NCBI RefSeq assembly: GCF_049568105.1 | Contig: NZ_CP145335.1 | Location: 186,001-250,000 of the forward strand | DNA: 64,000 nt | Direction of reading: 5' to 3' | DNA from: Salinisphaera sp049568105 | GTDB taxonomy: Bacteria > Pseudomonadota > Gammaproteobacteria > Nevskiales > Salinisphaeraceae | Part shown: piece after piece, positions 25,396-34,588 of the stretch | Numbering within the stretch: position 1 is the stretch's first letter | How the letters are laid out: every line of letters starts with the position of its first letter | Translations under genes and position numbers: made by a program | Notes under the pieces: generated by a model | Databases searched by the model: none | The model's input: the letters and a program-made list of their open reading frames with translations, nothing else | What the model was told of the DNA's origin: nothing

Positions 25396-27585
25396 ATGAG
25401 TCGCTCTAGCCCGCGGCCGGTCGTTGCGTCGGTTTTTGTTTCGAGTGTTATGTTATCACCTATTGTTTCTGCAGCAGCCGACGGCCCGCAGCAGGGCGCC
25501 CCCGCGCCGGTAGCCCAGCCTGCGCCTGCCAGCGCGGGTGAGGCGCCCACTGCTGATTTGGGCACGGTATCGGTGACCGGCGTGCCGATTCCGGGCAGCC
25601 CGTTGTCGCAGGCGCCGGATGTAGACGTGGTCAGCTCCGACGACATCGAGTCCAAGGGCGCGGCCAATCTCGGCCAGGCGCTGGACGATCTGGCCGGCGT
25701 GGACAGCATCGGCACCGGCAATACCGCCGGCAAGCCGGTGATCCGCGGGCTGTCCGGCGAGCGGGTGAAGATTCTTTCCGGCGGCGTGGGTGTGGCCAGC
25801 CAATCGTTCGGCGTGCGCCACATGCCGGTCACCGATCCGTTTCTGCTGGACCGGGTGGAAGTCGTGCGTGGGGCCTCAAGCGTGCTCTACGGCTCGAGCG
25901 CATTGGGCGGTGCGATCAACCTGCTGCCGCCCGAGATCGAATACGACAAGATCGCCAAGGGCGAGCTGCTGGGGCGTTACGATAGTAATAATCGCGAATG
26001 GGATACCGGCATCAAGTCGAGCGGCGGCAACGGCCGTTTTGGCTATGCCTTCGGTTTGATCCGGCGCGACGGCGGCGATATCCATACGCCGGACGAGGGC
26101 AGCTACTTCCCCGGGCCGAAAGCAGCCGCGCACTCGACGGCGCCGGCCTATACCGGGCGCCTGAAATATACCGATTTCAACCAGGTCAACGGCGATGTCG
26201 CGGTCGGCATGACCGACGATACGCTCGGCGACTGGACGCTGCGCTATAGCCGCTGGAACGACGAACACAACTTCTTGCTGCCGCCGCCGGCCGGGATCAA
26301 GCCGCCAAGCGAGGGCCCGGAGGGCGTCGGCCAGTTCATCGACGATCGCCAAGTGGCGCTCAACGGCGAGATCGACGCTGGCGGCATCACCTGGACACCG
26401 AAGCTGATGTGGCAGAACAACCGGCGCCGCTCGAACGCCGGGGGCTATCCACGCGATCTCGGCTTCGATGGCGCGATCGATCTGCAGTTCGACCAGTACA
26501 CCGCGCGTCTGGTTGGCCAGCACGGCCCGGCGTTCGGTCTCGACGGCGGCAAGATTGGCGTCGAATACGTCAACAAGCACCAGGTCTCGCGTGGTCGCAC
26601 CCAGCTCTCGCCGGGCGGCGAGGTTAACAACGCCGCTGTGTTCGCCTTCGAAGAAAAAGATCTCGGGCCGCTGACCCTGCAGGCCGGGCTGCGCTATGAC
26701 TATCACGACGTCGAGGCGCTGGCCGGCAAGACTGCCAACCCATCGGAATCGGTGCGCAACGCCAGCAAACAGACCTACAACGTGGTCACCGGCTCGCTGG
26801 GCGCGGTCTATGCCTTCACCGATCATCTGTCGCTGGCGGCCAACGTCGGCCGCGGTTTCCGGGCGCCGAGCCTGTTCGAGCTTTATGTCGCCGGCCAGCA
26901 CGGCGGGGTCGCAGCCTATCAACGCGGCAATCCCGATCTGGATGAGGAAACCTCGATCGATACCTCGGTCTCGCTGCGCTGGCATTCGGACCGGCTGCAG
27001 GCCAAGGCCACGGTCTATCGCAATGCCATCGACAACTATATCTATCTGCAGGACAGCGGCCAGATGCGCGCCGGTCTGCCGGTGTTCGATCATGCCCAGA
27101 CCGATGCCGAATTATACGGCGCCGAAGCGTCGTTCCAGGCCGAGGTCACGTCGTGGATGTCGCTGCATGCGGCCGGCGAAGTCGTCGAGGGCCGCCGCCG
27201 CGACAATCACGACGATCTGCCGTTGGTTCCCGCGAACAACGTACGTCTTGGTGCGCGCTTTACCCCACAGGGCGCGTATTGGCCGCGCCAGGCCTATGGC
27301 CAGATCGATGTCCGCTATTACGCCAGCCAGGAAGCTGCCCCCGGCGAGCCGTTTTCGCAGTTCGACAGTGCGCCGTTCGGCACGGCCTCGACCTCCGGCT
27401 ACGGCCTGGTCGACCTGGGCGCCGGCATCGCACCCAAGATCCACGGCCAGGAAGTCCGCTTCGATCTGAAGATCAATAATCTGTTCAACAAGGCGTATCG
27501 CGGCTTTCTCGATACCTATAAGGGCTATGCCCTGTCGCCGGGCCGGGATATCCGGCTGACTACCCGAATTCCTTTCGATTTATAG
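25396..27585 (+). CDS. TonB-dependent outer-membrane receptor, zinc (ZnuD-like)
   Basis: A 729-residue protein starting at ATG 25396 after AGGGG; earlier in-frame codons are unsupported. It has a signal peptide ending near SAAA, a TonB box (TVSVTG), and a plug domain (GKPVIRGLSGERVKIL, VEVVRGASSVLYGSSALGGAIN). The 22-strand barrel ends in RIPFDL with terminal aromatic/leucine. The ZIP gene starts 10 bases downstream and a Zur-like box lies upstream, so the ligand is most likely zinc. VEVVRG...LYGS and the barrel motif NNLFNKAY are typical of ZnuD relatives. Confidence 0.82.
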   Translation: MSRSSPRPVVASVFVSSVMLSPIVSAAADGPQQGAPAPVAQPAPASAGEAPTADLGTVSVTGVPIPGSPLSQAPDVDVVSSDDIESKGAANLGQALDDLAGVDSIGTGNTAGKPVIRGLSGERVKILSGGVGVASQSFGVRHMPVTDPFLLDRVEVVRGASSVLYGSSALGGAINLLPPEIEYDKIAKGELLGRYDSNNREWDTGIKSSGGNGRFGYAFGLIRRDGGDIHTPDEGSYFPGPKAAAHSTAPAYTGRLKYTDFNQVNGDVAVGMTDDTLGDWTLRYSRWNDEHNFLLPPPAGIKPPSEGPEGVGQFIDDRQVALNGEIDAGGITWTPKLMWQNNRRRSNAGGYPRDLGFDGAIDLQFDQYTARLVGQHGPAFGLDGGKIGVEYVNKHQVSRGRTQLSPGGEVNNAAVFAFEEKDLGPLTLQAGLRYDYHDVEALAGKTANPSESVRNASKQTYNVVTGSLGAVYAFTDHLSLAANVGRGFRAPSLFELYVAGQHGGVAAYQRGNPDLDEETSIDTSVSLRWHSDRLQAKATVYRNAIDNYIYLQDSGQMRAGLPVFDHAQTDAELYGAEASFQAEVTSWMSLHAAGEVVEGRRRDNHDDLPLVPANNVRLGARFTPQGAYWPRQAYGQIDVRYYASQEAAPGEPFSQFDSAPFGTASTSGYGLVDLGAGIAPKIHGQEVRFDLKINNLFNKAYRGFLDTYKGYALSPGRDIRLTTRIPFDL

Positions 27586-27595
27586 AGGGCGAGAC

Positions 27596-28423
27596 ATGAA
27601 TGCGTCGATTTTCCTGTCCCGGGGCCGGCCGCGCGCCGGTGAGCCACGGGCCGGACGCTGGCTGCCGGCCGCGGCACTGATCGGTGTCTGGCTGCTGGTG
27701 CTGGCACTGGGCGCAGCCACGGCACGCGACAAACTGGTAGTGATCGGCCTCATGGCCGGTGCCGCCATGGTGGCCGGCTGGTGGCTGGCCGAGCGGGTAG
27801 TGCCGACCGGCGGTTGGGGCATCGCGGTGGCCGATGGTCTGGCGGCTGGGGCCATGATCGCCAGTGCCTGTATCTTCTTGCTGCCATCGGCGCTGGCCGG
27901 CGATGCGCGCCACGGCGGGCTGGGGGTTACGGCCGGGCTGTTGCTCGGCATCGCCCTCGACTGGTTGATGCGGGCGCATGAGCCAGAGGACGCCGGCGGC
28001 GACAACGCCTTGGTCGCGATCACGCTGCATGCGGCAGCCGCCGGTGCCGCCATGGGTCTGGCCTATGCGGCCGTGCCTTCGCTGAGCGTGCTGCTGGGCG
28101 TGGTGATCGTGGCCCACAAGTTACCGGCCGGCTATGCCCTGGCCCGGGCACGACAGGGCCTGGGACGTTCGCGCTGGCCGATTCTGGCGCCGTCTTGTGC
28201 GGTCGGCCTGGTCGCCATTCCGGTCGCGTTGTGGGCTGGCCCACTGCACGCCGGCGTCGATAATGCCTGGTTGTCCGGTCTGGCGACCGGCGTGTTTCTG
28301 CACGTCGGGCTGGACTTCGCCCGGCAACCGGCCGCCGGGCAGTTGGTCCGCCGAGGCCCGTTTCTCATCGCCACGCTTGGTGCCGGGCTGGCGGTGGTCG
28401 CGGCCGGATTCGGCTTTAGGTAG
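27596..28423 (+). CDS. ZIP-family metal transporter
   Basis: A 275-residue inner-membrane protein with about eight hydrophobic segments. The ZIP signature VIVAHKLPAGYALARA (residues about 168-183) contains the H-K-x-P-x-G core in TM4. The matching TM5 segment is LATGVFLHVGLDFA. It should import zinc from the periplasm, completing outer- and inner-membrane uptake with the TonB receptor 10 bases upstream. The N-terminus is unusually Arg/Pro-rich before the first helix. Confidence 0.8.
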   Translation: MNASIFLSRGRPRAGEPRAGRWLPAAALIGVWLLVLALGAATARDKLVVIGLMAGAAMVAGWWLAERVVPTGGWGIAVADGLAAGAMIASACIFLLPSALAGDARHGGLGVTAGLLLGIALDWLMRAHEPEDAGGDNALVAITLHAAAAGAAMGLAYAAVPSLSVLLGVVIVAHKLPAGYALARARQGLGRSRWPILAPSCAVGLVAIPVALWAGPLHAGVDNAWLSGLATGVFLHVGLDFARQPAAGQLVRRGPFLIATLGAGLAVVAAGFGFR

Positions 28424-28684
28424 TCGGGCACGATGAGCCGGCGGCGACCGGACTCGGTATGCATTCCTCGATCCATGCGTGCCGGGAGATGCCATGTCGG
28501 TTGACGATGGGTCTATCGCTGTATGGGTCATCGGCCTGGCTGTCTTAACCGGGCTCGACATCGCTCGCCCGTATCGATGACGTTAGGGCCGTCGTTGGTC
28601 GGATACAGCGCTGGCTGCAATCCGCCACGGGCCTGGCCACGACGGGGGCCGGTTGGCGTGGGTGCGATCGCTGTGCGCCGGCTC

Positions 28685-29201
28685 TCTGGGCTGCTGAATA
28701 GATGGTCGCTGCCGGTACCGGGAGTGGTTGGCGTCGGTGGGCTGCGGCTGGATGCGGTTAAAAACGGCCAGCACCTGTTGTGCCACACGGTTTATTTGTT
28801 TGGGCGTTTGCATCGCGTGCACCACAGCGACAGCGCGATTGATGCGAGCACGGCATTGCGTATGACGCCAGGGCAGCGCGTGATCGGGATGGATATATCG
28901 TTGCTGGCCGTGCTGCGCGAGCCCCTGCTGTTGTATACCCATGCCGAGTTCGGCATCGGCCAGCGCATGGATCGCTGATTGCGTCGGGCACTCGTGCGCC
29001 ACGTACACCGGATCCATCATTCCGTGGTCGCGCCGCGCGCACGATCACAGCGACGGCCTGCGTCATGCCTTCCGGGACGCTCGTTCGACACCTAACTTGC
29101 CGAATCATGGGTTGGCGAGGGCGCATGTCGCCTTGGGTATCGATGGCCAAACACTGCCGGCCCAGTACCTGGACGCCCGGCTTGGCCTGTCCGTTGCTTA
29201 G
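28685..29201 (+). pseudogene. Degraded sterol desaturase / fatty-acid hydroxylase family gene
   Basis: Translation gives fragments of a sterol desaturase: GQHLLCHTVYLFGRLHRVHHSD with the diiron His motif, then DASTALRMTPGQ, then HAEFGIG.RMDR. A TGA at 28976-28978 interrupts it, the same frame continues LRRALVRHVHRIHHSVV (third His motif), then the frame shifts and the end reads ALGIDG..LPAQYLDARLGL. The 5' part is not recognisable. The motifs match the family (HRVHHSD...TALRFHP...HRVHHS), but the reading frame is broken, so it is a decaying gene. Confidence 0.75.
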
Positions 29202-29339
29202 CATGATCCTGGCTTGGCAGCCGCCCGGTCGACGGCGGGGAAGCCGGAATCGAGCCCCGGTCGTGGCTGATTCGAACGCCGTGGGCCGGGGCTCTGGTTT
29301 AAGCTGTCGGGCTTTGACGATTTGTTTGAGGGCGATCCG

Positions 29340-30740
29340 ATGTCGCAATGGCTGCGACTGGCATTTCTATTGGGTTTTTTACTGGTGAGTCCGGCGCTCT
29401 GGGCAGCCGGCGAGACTCTCGAGTCGGTACATCTGAGCGCAGATGGCGACAGCACCATGGTGCGTTTCGATCTTGATCGCGTGCCGAAGTATCGCTATTT
29501 CGCGCTCGACGATCCGCCGCGCGCGGTCATCGATTTCGAATCGACCCAGGCTGGGGCCGTGGATAGCGTGTCCGGCGGTGCGGTCGGCGGTCTGCGGATC
29601 GCACGGCATGCCGACGGCAGCCTGCGGGCCGTGCTCGATTTGGCCGACCGGGCCAAGCTGGCCGGCGTCCGCGTCGACGGCAGCGACCTGGTCGCCACCA
29701 TTCAGGGGTCGGGCGGAGCGCAGACGGGCAATGCCTCCCAGCGCGCCTCGTCGCACGCAAAATTAGAGCCGCAACCGAGCCAAGCTGCCCAGGCCGGCGC
29801 TTCATCGAACCAGGCGGCCCGGCAGCCGGCCGGTACCGACGAACCCAAGGCCTTGTATCGGGCTGCGGCCGAGACCGGGCCGGTCGTGGTGGTGATCGAT
29901 CCCGGCCACGGCGGCCACGATTCTGGCACCCGAGCGGCCAGCGGTTTGATGGAAAAGACCGTCACCCTGGCGATCGCCAAGCGGCTCTATGCCCGGCTCA
30001 AGGCCACCCAAAATATTCATCCGGTACTGACCCGCGACGACGACCGCTTCATCACCCTGCGACAGCGGGTTCGTATCGCCCAGCAGCATCACGCCAATTT
30101 GTTCATTTCGATCCATCAGAATGCCTATCCGGACGATACCGGGGTCGACGGGGGCACCTGCTATGTGTTGTCCCAGCACGGCGCCACAGACGCCAAGGCT
30201 GCTCAGTTGGCGCATTTCGAGAACTCGGCGGATCGCAATGTGGCCGGGGTGCAGTTCTCGGATACCGATCACACCCTCAACGCGGTACTCACCGATCTAT
30301 ACCAGAACGCGTCGATCGACGATGCCGACGATCTGGCCCACGCCATCATCCGTCAGTTCGGCCAGGTCGGCCCGATCTATCGGCATACGCCGCCGCGGGC
30401 GAATTTCGCCGTGCTGCGCGATCCGATGATCCCGTCGGTACTGTGCGAAACCGCGTTCCTGTCGAACCCGCGCCAGGCGCGTAAGCTCGAGGACAACCGG
30501 TTCCGCCAGCAACTGGCCGACTCGATGTACCACGGCGTGATGAGCTATTTCCGCAAGCATCCGCCGGAACGGATGCAGGCCACTGGTGGTTCGATCTATA
30601 CCGTCAAGTCGGGCGATACGCTGTCCCAGATCGCCGCGCGCGAAGGGGTCTCCTCGGATGTGCTGATGGATATCAACCATCTGCATACCAAGAATCTACA
30701 GGTCGGCCAGAAACTGGAGCTGCCGGGCGGGGGCAGCTGA
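29340..30740 (+). CDS. N-acetylmuramoyl-L-alanine amidase (AmiB/AmiC type) with LysM
   Basis: A 466-residue periplasmic amidase that cleaves stem peptides from glycan during cell separation. After a signal peptide (ending LWAAG) comes an AMIN domain (SADGDSTMVRFDLDR) that targets the septum. A Gln/Ala/Ser linker follows, then the Amidase_3 domain: VVVIDPGHGGHDSG, with catalytic zinc residues E (LMEKTVTLAIA) and H (ISIHQNA). A C-terminal LysM (YTVKSGDTLSQIAAREGV) ends the protein. The usual neighbours tsaE and mutL are not here. Confidence 0.93.
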   Translation: MSQWLRLAFLLGFLLVSPALWAAGETLESVHLSADGDSTMVRFDLDRVPKYRYFALDDPPRAVIDFESTQAGAVDSVSGGAVGGLRIARHADGSLRAVLDLADRAKLAGVRVDGSDLVATIQGSGGAQTGNASQRASSHAKLEPQPSQAAQAGASSNQAARQPAGTDEPKALYRAAAETGPVVVVIDPGHGGHDSGTRAASGLMEKTVTLAIAKRLYARLKATQNIHPVLTRDDDRFITLRQRVRIAQQHHANLFISIHQNAYPDDTGVDGGTCYVLSQHGATDAKAAQLAHFENSADRNVAGVQFSDTDHTLNAVLTDLYQNASIDDADDLAHAIIRQFGQVGPIYRHTPPRANFAVLRDPMIPSVLCETAFLSNPRQARKLEDNRFRQQLADSMYHGVMSYFRKHPPERMQATGGSIYTVKSGDTLSQIAAREGVSSDVLMDINHLHTKNLQVGQKLELPGGGS

Positions 30741-30757
30741 CGCATGCCCGGACCGGT

Positions 30758-31966
30758 TCAGGCGCTGGTGCGCCAGGCCGGGAACGGGTCGTTCATCGAC
30801 TGCCAGCGGCGCCAGCCGGCGGCGCACTCGGCATCGGTGAGCAGGCAGGCATCGAGGCGGCGCTCGAGCTCGGCCTGGTCCATGTCGATGCCGATCACCA
30901 CGAGTTCCTGGCGCCGGTCGCCGTATTCCGGATGCCAAGCCTCGTGTACGGTTTTAAGCACCTCCGGATCGGTAGGAAGCTGGCCGCCTGCGGTATCGCT
31001 GGCCCACCAGAAACCGGCGGCCTGATGGGTCAGCGCCCCACCGGCCTGGCTGATCTCGCCGACCCATTCCGGCCGGCTGGCCAGCCAGAAGAATCCCTTG
31101 GAACGTAGCACCCCCGGCCAGTCGCCGTGGATCAGCTCGAATAGGCGCTCTGGATGGAACGGCCGTCGCCGCCGATAGACGAAGCTCGAGATGCCATAGG
31201 CCTCGGTCTCTGGCGGATGCGGTTCGCCGGCCAGTTCGCGGGCCCAGCCGGGGGCCTGGGCCGCCGTTTCGAAATCGAAGCGGCCAGTGCCGAGCACTGC
31301 GGCCGGGTTGATCTGGCCGTATTCGGTTTCGAGCACGGTCGCGCCTGGGTTGAGTGCGGTCAGCGCCGCTTTGGCACGGCTCAGGGCGGTGGCATCGACC
31401 CGGTCGCTTTTGTTGAGCAGGATCACGTTAGCGAATTCGATCTGCTCGACCATCAGATCGACCACCGTGCGCTCGTCCTCGGCCGCCGCGGCTTCGCTAT
31501 GCTCGGCCAGCAATGCTGTGCTGGCGTAATCATGCCAAAACGAGGCGGCATCGACGACCGTCACCAGCGTATCCAATGCGGCGATATCGTCGAGCGCGAA
31601 GCCTTGTTCGTCGCGCATGGCAAACGTGGCGGCGACCGGCAGCGGCTCGGAAATACCGGTCGCCTCGATCAGCAGATAATCAAAGCGGGCTTCGCCAGCC
31701 AGGCGTGTGACCTCGGTGAGCAGGTCGTCGCGCAGGGTGCAGCAGATACAGCCGTTGGAGAATTCCACTAATTTTTCGTCGATGCGTGATAGGCCGCCGG
31801 TCTGGCGCAGGGTTTCGGCATCGATGTTGATCTCGCTCATATCATTGACGATCACCGCGACTTTCAGCCCGGCGCGGTTGGCCAGCAGATGGTTGAGGAC
31901 GGTGGTTTTGCCGGCGCCGAGAAAGCCCGATAGAACGGTGACCGGCAGTTTGGCGTGCGACGACAT
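30758..31966 (-). CDS. COG0523 GTPase (ZigA/YeiR-like zinc metallochaperone)
   Basis: A 402-residue P-loop GTPase. It has Walker A GFLGAGKTT, the metal-binding GCICCTL motif (CxCC), NKSD for guanine, and a C-terminal CobW domain (HPERLFELIH). COG0523 proteins deliver zinc to client enzymes when zinc is low. It is preceded by a Zur-like box at 31988 and lies beside zur itself, which supports zinc-starvation expression. It converges on the amidase gene with only 17 bases between them. Confidence 0.92.
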   Translation of the reverse strand: MSSHAKLPVTVLSGFLGAGKTTVLNHLLANRAGLKVAVIVNDMSEINIDAETLRQTGGLSRIDEKLVEFSNGCICCTLRDDLLTEVTRLAGEARFDYLLIEATGISEPLPVAATFAMRDEQGFALDDIAALDTLVTVVDAASFWHDYASTALLAEHSEAAAAEDERTVVDLMVEQIEFANVILLNKSDRVDATALSRAKAALTALNPGATVLETEYGQINPAAVLGTGRFDFETAAQAPGWARELAGEPHPPETEAYGISSFVYRRRRPFHPERLFELIHGDWPGVLRSKGFFWLASRPEWVGEISQAGGALTHQAAGFWWASDTAGGQLPTDPEVLKTVHEAWHPEYGDRRQELVVIGIDMDQAELERRLDACLLTDAECAAGWRRWQSMNDPFPAWRTSA

Positions 31967-31987
31967 GGCGGACTCCTTTTCTTAAAC

Positions 31988-32000
31988 GTTATAACATAAC
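31988..32000. promoter_or_regulatory. Putative Zur box upstream of COG0523 GTPase
   Basis: GTTATAACATAAC, the GTTA-N5-TAAC dyad, 21 bases before the GTPase start codon (ATG at 31964-31966, minus strand) and just after the zur stop. The flanks AAC and ATA extend similarity to the Zur consensus. Confidence 0.75.
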
Positions 32001-32062
32001 ATATAGGAGGCTAGCCAAAGACATCGATAGATCCCGTCCGTAAGACTTTTGGGGCCGGGTTG

Positions 32063-32575
32063 CTAGCCGCGCAGCTGGGCGGCACAGGAAGCACACAGGC
32101 CATCGACTTCGATAGTCTGATGGTCGACCACGAAGCCAGTCTGCTTGGCCTCACTGGCGATCGCCTCGTCGATTTCCGGGCTTTGGATCTCGGCCGCTCG
32201 GCCGCATTCGCGACAGATAAAGAACTTCGGCGGATTGCGGTCGTGGTCGATCGCACAGCCGATGAAGGCATTCTGAGATTCGATCTTGTGAATCAGCCCG
32301 GCATCCAGCAAAAAATCCAGAGCGCGATAGACCGTGGGCGGCGCGGCATTGCCTCGCTCGTTGTTGATCTGGGCCAGCAGATCATAGGCCTTGGTCGGTT
32401 GGTGATTGGCCCAGATCAGTTCCAGTACGCGCCGTCGAATGGCGGTCAAGCGCAGCCCGTGTTCGCGGCACAAGGTGTCTGCGCGTGTCAGGGCATCGGC
32501 GATACACGCCTGATGATCGTGGTTCGAGTGGCTGAGTGCCACCTGGGAAAGATCGGCCATGCTTCTGTCCGGCAT
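32063..32575 (-). CDS. zur: Zinc uptake regulator Zur (Fur family)
   Basis: A 170-residue Fur-family repressor. The HTH is LRLTAIRRRVLELIWANHQPTKAYDLLAQI...PPTVYRALDFLLDAGLIHKIES, and the two Cys pairs CREC and CASC bind structural zinc. The Zur-type regulatory-site residues (NAFIGCAIDHDRNPPKFFICRECG) include the extra Cys usual in Zur. The start may be Met1 or Met6. With zinc it should repress the genes preceded by GTTA-N5-TAAC boxes in this cluster. Confidence 0.9.
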   Translation of the reverse strand: MPDRSMADLSQVALSHSNHDHQACIADALTRADTLCREHGLRLTAIRRRVLELIWANHQPTKAYDLLAQINNERGNAAPPTVYRALDFLLDAGLIHKIESQNAFIGCAIDHDRNPPKFFICRECGRAAEIQSPEIDEAIASEAKQTGFVVDHQTIEVDGLCASCAAQLRG

Positions 32576-32783
32576 GCAGACAAGTCTAGGCGCGCATTAT
32601 CTCGCGATCGGTGGCCACTTGCGACCGCCGCGATCGTGCCGGCTGTCAGCGCGATCGTAGGAAGGGCGAACCGACGTGCCGGGGCGGGCCGGTTCGAAAC
32701 GGGTCTACGGAACTGCGGTGTGGCCGTTTTTAACGGTACGATAACCTCTTGATCGGGCCGGGAATTGGCCCAGCTTATTTTGC

Positions 32784-32796
32784 GTTATTGCATAAC
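32784..32796. promoter_or_regulatory. Putative Zur box upstream of PCuAC-like gene
   Basis: GTTATTGCATAAC, the third GTTA-N5-TAAC dyad, 14 bases before the ATG of the lipoprotein gene, overlapping its likely promoter. It is also the nearest such site to the divergent zur gene (about 200 bases). Confidence 0.7.
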
Positions 32797-32810
32797 ATCG
32801 AGGGGCAAGC

Positions 32811-33404
32811 ATGCGGTTTTCGTCAATCAGGGTGTGGACCACTGCAGCCGTGCTGGTTTTATCGCTGACCGGCTGCGGCCAGTCCGATCCGGCCGCCGAC
32901 TGCGGCGGTCTGCAGATCGACGATGCCTGGGTCGCCCCGGCCCATACCGGTTCCCGCGAGATGCTGGGTTATTTCACGCTCCGCAACACCGGCTCGCAGC
33001 CGGTCCGGGTGGGCAGTGTGGCCAGCGATGCCTTCGATCGCGCTGTGTTTCAGGACAAGGCCGCAGCGGCGAAGTCCTCGGACGATGCCCAAGGCGGGGC
33101 TCAGCCGCTGGCGCCGTTCACGGTCGCTGCTGGCCAGGCGATGGTGTTCGAACCCGGCCAACGCGAAGTCGCGCTGTATTCGCCCAGCCGGAGCTATCAA
33201 GACGGCGATGCGATCCAATTACGGCTGGTCTGCGGCGCCGATAGCCAGGCCACGCTGACCGGCCGGGCGACCGTGCGTGACCGGCACAACGATCTGCCGG
33301 CCCCAGCCGATGAACAGGACGAGGCCGACCGCAAGCAAGTGCTCGAAGATGGGCGCGACGGCGGAGGCCCTGGGGCTTCCGATGATTCCAAGACCGCGAA
33401 TTGA
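32811..33404 (+). CDS. PCu(A)C-like periplasmic lipoprotein lacking copper ligands
   Basis: A 197-residue protein with a lipoprotein signal peptide (lipobox LTGC, Cys about residue 22). The fold matches PCu(A)C/DUF461 copper chaperones: DAWVAPAHTGSREMLGYFTLRNTG, SVASDAF, and FTVAAGQAMVFEPGQREVAL. The family ligands (H-M...H-x-M) are not present at the expected places: FQDKAAA and REVALYSPS stand where His/Met would be. The C-terminus is an acidic tail. A Zur-like box sits directly upstream, so a zinc rather than copper role is possible. The stop is 6 bases before dapF. Confidence 0.72.
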   Translation: MRFSSIRVWTTAAVLVLSLTGCGQSDPAADCGGLQIDDAWVAPAHTGSREMLGYFTLRNTGSQPVRVGSVASDAFDRAVFQDKAAAAKSSDDAQGGAQPLAPFTVAAGQAMVFEPGQREVALYSPSRSYQDGDAIQLRLVCGADSQATLTGRATVRDRHNDLPAPADEQDEADRKQVLEDGRDGGGPGASDDSKTAN

Positions 33405-33409
33405 ACGAT

Positions 33410-34249
33410 ATGGCACTGGCATTCACGAAGATGCAGGGGCTGGGCAATGATTTCGTGGTCCTGGATGCCACGGCTGCCCCGATCGCGCTCGACGCAAGCA
33501 CGGCCCGGCATATCGCCGATCGCCGCTATGGCATCGGCTGCGATCAGATTCTGATCGTCGAGCCGGCACGTAGCGCGAACGCCGATTTCGGTTACCGCAT
33601 CCTCAATGCCGACGGTAGCGAGTCTGGCCAGTGTGGCAACGGCGCCCGCTGTTTCGTGCGCTATGTTCGCGAGGCCGGGCTAACCGACAAAAACCGTATC
33701 GTGGTGGACATCCGCGATGGGCAGATGGTGCTCGAAGCCCTCGACGAGGGGGATTTTCGGGTCGCGCTCGGGGGGCCGCGCTTCGAACCGGCCGAGATTC
33801 CGCTGGCTGGTTTCGAGCGTGCGGCGCGCTATCGGCTGGATGACGTGGCCGGGCAGAGCGTTGAGTTCGCGGCGGTCTCGCTTGGCAATCCGCATGCCGT
33901 GCTGCGCGTGTCCGACGTCGCGAGTGCGCCGGTGGCCCGGATCGGCCCGGCTTTGGAAGCGCATGCCGCGTTTCCCGAGCGGGTCAACGTCGGCTTTATG
34001 GAGATCGTGGCGCGCGATCATGTTCGCCTGCGCGTGTTCGAGCGCGGCGCCGGCGAGACCTTGGCCTGTGGCAGCGGCGCGGCCGCGGCGGTGGTCACCG
34101 GTATCGCGGCGGGCGATCTGGCGGCCGATGTACGGGTTGATCTGCCCGGCGGCCGGGCGCGTATACAGTGGCAGGGCGCTGGCTATTCGGTGTATTTGAT
34201 CGGTCCGGCCGAGCGCGTATTCGAGGGTAAACTGGTATCGTCTGACTAA
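33410..34249 (+). CDS. dapF: Diaminopimelate epimerase
   Basis: A 279-residue cytoplasmic enzyme converting LL- to meso-diaminopimelate for lysine and peptidoglycan. The catalytic pair is the Cys in QCGNGARC and the Cys in LACGSGAAA. FTKMQGLGNDFVVLD starts the first fold. ATG 33410 is used; an upstream TTG at 33401 in frame overlaps the preceding stop and is less likely. dapF-DUF484-xerC is a conserved gammaproteobacterial order, seen here with larger gaps than usual. Confidence 0.95.
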   Translation: MALAFTKMQGLGNDFVVLDATAAPIALDASTARHIADRRYGIGCDQILIVEPARSANADFGYRILNADGSESGQCGNGARCFVRYVREAGLTDKNRIVVDIRDGQMVLEALDEGDFRVALGGPRFEPAEIPLAGFERAARYRLDDVAGQSVEFAAVSLGNPHAVLRVSDVASAPVARIGPALEAHAAFPERVNVGFMEIVARDHVRLRVFERGAGETLACGSGAAAAVVTGIAAGDLAADVRVDLPGGRARIQWQGAGYSVYLIGPAERVFEGKLVSSD

Positions 34250-34588
34250 GATCCGTTGCTGTTTCGTTCGTGACCGTGCCCCAGGGCTGTTGTCCCGAAG
34301 GGCGGTTCGCAGACCGAGCCCACAGCGCTGCGAGTCCGTATCGTGACACCCCACGATGGGCCGCTCGCGCCCTGTAGGATGCGCTCTGCGGATGCCGACG
34401 CGGCGCGCGTGCGATACATCGACGGGTCTGGCTGGCTCTGTTCGGTGTCGTCCGGCTCTGCCGCAGATGCCGGGCCATCAGCCGGCCTGCGGTGATGCCG
34501 GCCCAGAACGGCCGAGCGTTGGCCGTAGGCACCGGACGGGGTTACCGAATCTGCGGCAGTACTACTTAGAGATCAGAGATCGCCTGCC
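34250..34588. other. Intergenic, 340 bp, nothing recognised
   Basis: This spacer separates dapF from the DUF484 gene, which are normally adjacent. Open frames have no family signature; the extra length may be inserted or decayed sequence. Confidence 0.35.

Noticed and set aside
25876..27093. 405-codon minus-strand frame opposite the TonB receptor
   Set aside because: Antisense shadow of a clear receptor with TonB box, plug and barrel motifs.
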